DNA from: CAYYYJ01 sp964476045
Lineage (GTDB): Archaea > Aenigmatarchaeota > Aenigmatarchaeia > QMZP01 > JACQNV01
Assembly: GCA_964476045.1 (NCBI GenBank)
Contig: CAYYYJ010000040.1
Span: 1 to 6,080 of the forward strand
DNA length: 6,080 nucleotides
Direction of reading: 5' to 3'
Positions 5,609 to 6,080 of this stretch are shown here, piece by piece. The position numbers and the translations under genes were made by a program. Position 1 is the stretch's first letter; every line of letters starts with the position of its first letter. The notes under the pieces are model-generated. The model had not been told where the DNA came from. It was given only the letters and a program-made list of their open reading frames with translations, and made no database searches.

Positions 5609-6080
5609 ATTTCCTTTAATAGTTTCCAGTAAATATCTTCCCCATACAAAACTTTTCCGTCTTTTAGTACATTGACCAGAACAGGATCCTTCTCTTTTAT
5701 TTTGTTTTTGAATTCAGAGAAGTTCATATATAGGGGGGAGATTTTGGTACTTTTTATCACTTCCGTTATTCCTTTAACATCAGAGGTTTTTTCAGAGAGG
5801 AGCAGAAGATCTATATCTGCTGGCCTTTTCTCTCCTCTTGCAGCAGAACCAAAAAGCACTACACAGCTGGTTTTTTTGGAAATTTCTTGTATCTTGGAAA
5901 ATAATTCTGGATTCTTCTTGAAGACTTCCTTTCTGCCTTCTATTTCGGAGAGCTCACAGTATTTTGCCGCCAGGGAATTTTTAAGGTTCAGCTTGTAGAA
6001 AATATTATTCCCTTTTTTCTCTTTGAGGACTTCGTTTCTGGACTCCATTTCTTTCAGAGTCCTGTAGGCTGTTGCTGGAT
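5605..6080 (-). CDS. wHTH-nucleotidyltransferase, 5' end beyond window
   Basis: The frame is open from the right edge to the TGA at 5607-5605. An internal ATG at 6048 is not the true start, because the codons before it read PATAYRTLKE and complete the recognition helix of a winged helix-turn-helix (SPATAYRTLKE-type), followed by a wing NNIFYKLNL. After a linker comes the nucleotidyltransferase motif LFGSAARGEKRPADIDLLLL, with G67-S68 and D78-x-D80 counted from the 6048 ATG, so both metal-binding Asp are present. The ending VLKDGKVLYGEDIYWKLL is common in this fusion type. The DNA-binding part suggests autoregulation of the operon, while the transferase part probably modifies the downstream HEPN protein. 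The gene overlaps the HEPN start by four bases (ATGA). Confidence 0.88.
   Translation of the reverse strand, partial: PATAYRTLKEMESRNEVLKEKKGNNIFYKLNLKNSLAAKYCELSEIEGRKEVFKKNPELFSKIQEISKKTSCVVLFGSAARGEKRPADIDLLLLSEKTSDVKGITEVIKSTKISPLYMNFSEFKNKIKEKDPVLVNVLKDGKVLYGEDIYWKLLKEI

Noticed and set aside
5605..6048. Taking ATG 6048 as the start of the wHTH-nucleotidyltransferase
   Set aside because: Codons upstream to the window edge are open and encode the recognition helix of the winged helix domain, so the true start lies outside the window.

Overview
The window looks archaeal and most likely comes from a DPANN-type genome. This is inference: the visible support is archaeal BRE/TATA-like promoter elements, one apparently leaderless gene, a large secreted protein with Ig-like and Cys-rich modules carrying a GCSNGxC signature, and a concentration of minimal nucleotidyltransferase (MNT) and HEPN genes. 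No rRNA, tRNA, CRISPR array or insertion sequence was seen.

Left and centre (1-4563, minus strand) form one tightly coupled operon. A 1375-residue secreted protein has a signal peptide, two copies of an Ig-like domain with Cys-rich linkers, a hydrophobic helical segment, and a C-terminal HEXXH metallopeptidase-like domain. Its stop overlaps the start of a 91-residue winged-helix protein (ATGA). That gene's stop overlaps the start of a second HEXXH gene (TAATG), which runs off the left edge. The second gene is an N-terminally short copy of the metallopeptidase tip of the large protein (30 of 37 residues identical around the motif) with no secretion or delivery region. The layout (long secreted carrier, toxin-like tip, small cytosolic gene, orphan second tip) matches polymorphic toxin loci, and base composition becomes AT-rich where the tip begins. 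The toxin role is inferred from architecture; an ImmA/ImmR-like protease and regulator pair is the main alternative.

The spacer (4564-4766) holds two divergent promoters, one for the large operon and one for a plus-strand gene.

The right part (4767-6080) is a cluster of MNT/HEPN toxin-antitoxin-type genes. A plus-strand solo MNT (4767-5054) has Gly in place of the second Asp of its DxD motif. It converges on a minus-strand pair: a wHTH-nucleotidyltransferase with an intact motif (from beyond 6080 to 5605), then a HEPN protein. The HEPN frame opens at an ATGA overlap at 5608 but has a TAG at codon 9, so only a shortened product from 5500 can be read conventionally. Both modules therefore look partly decayed.

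The strongest leads are the candidate archaeal polymorphic toxin locus with an orphan tip, and the amber-interrupted HEPN gene.
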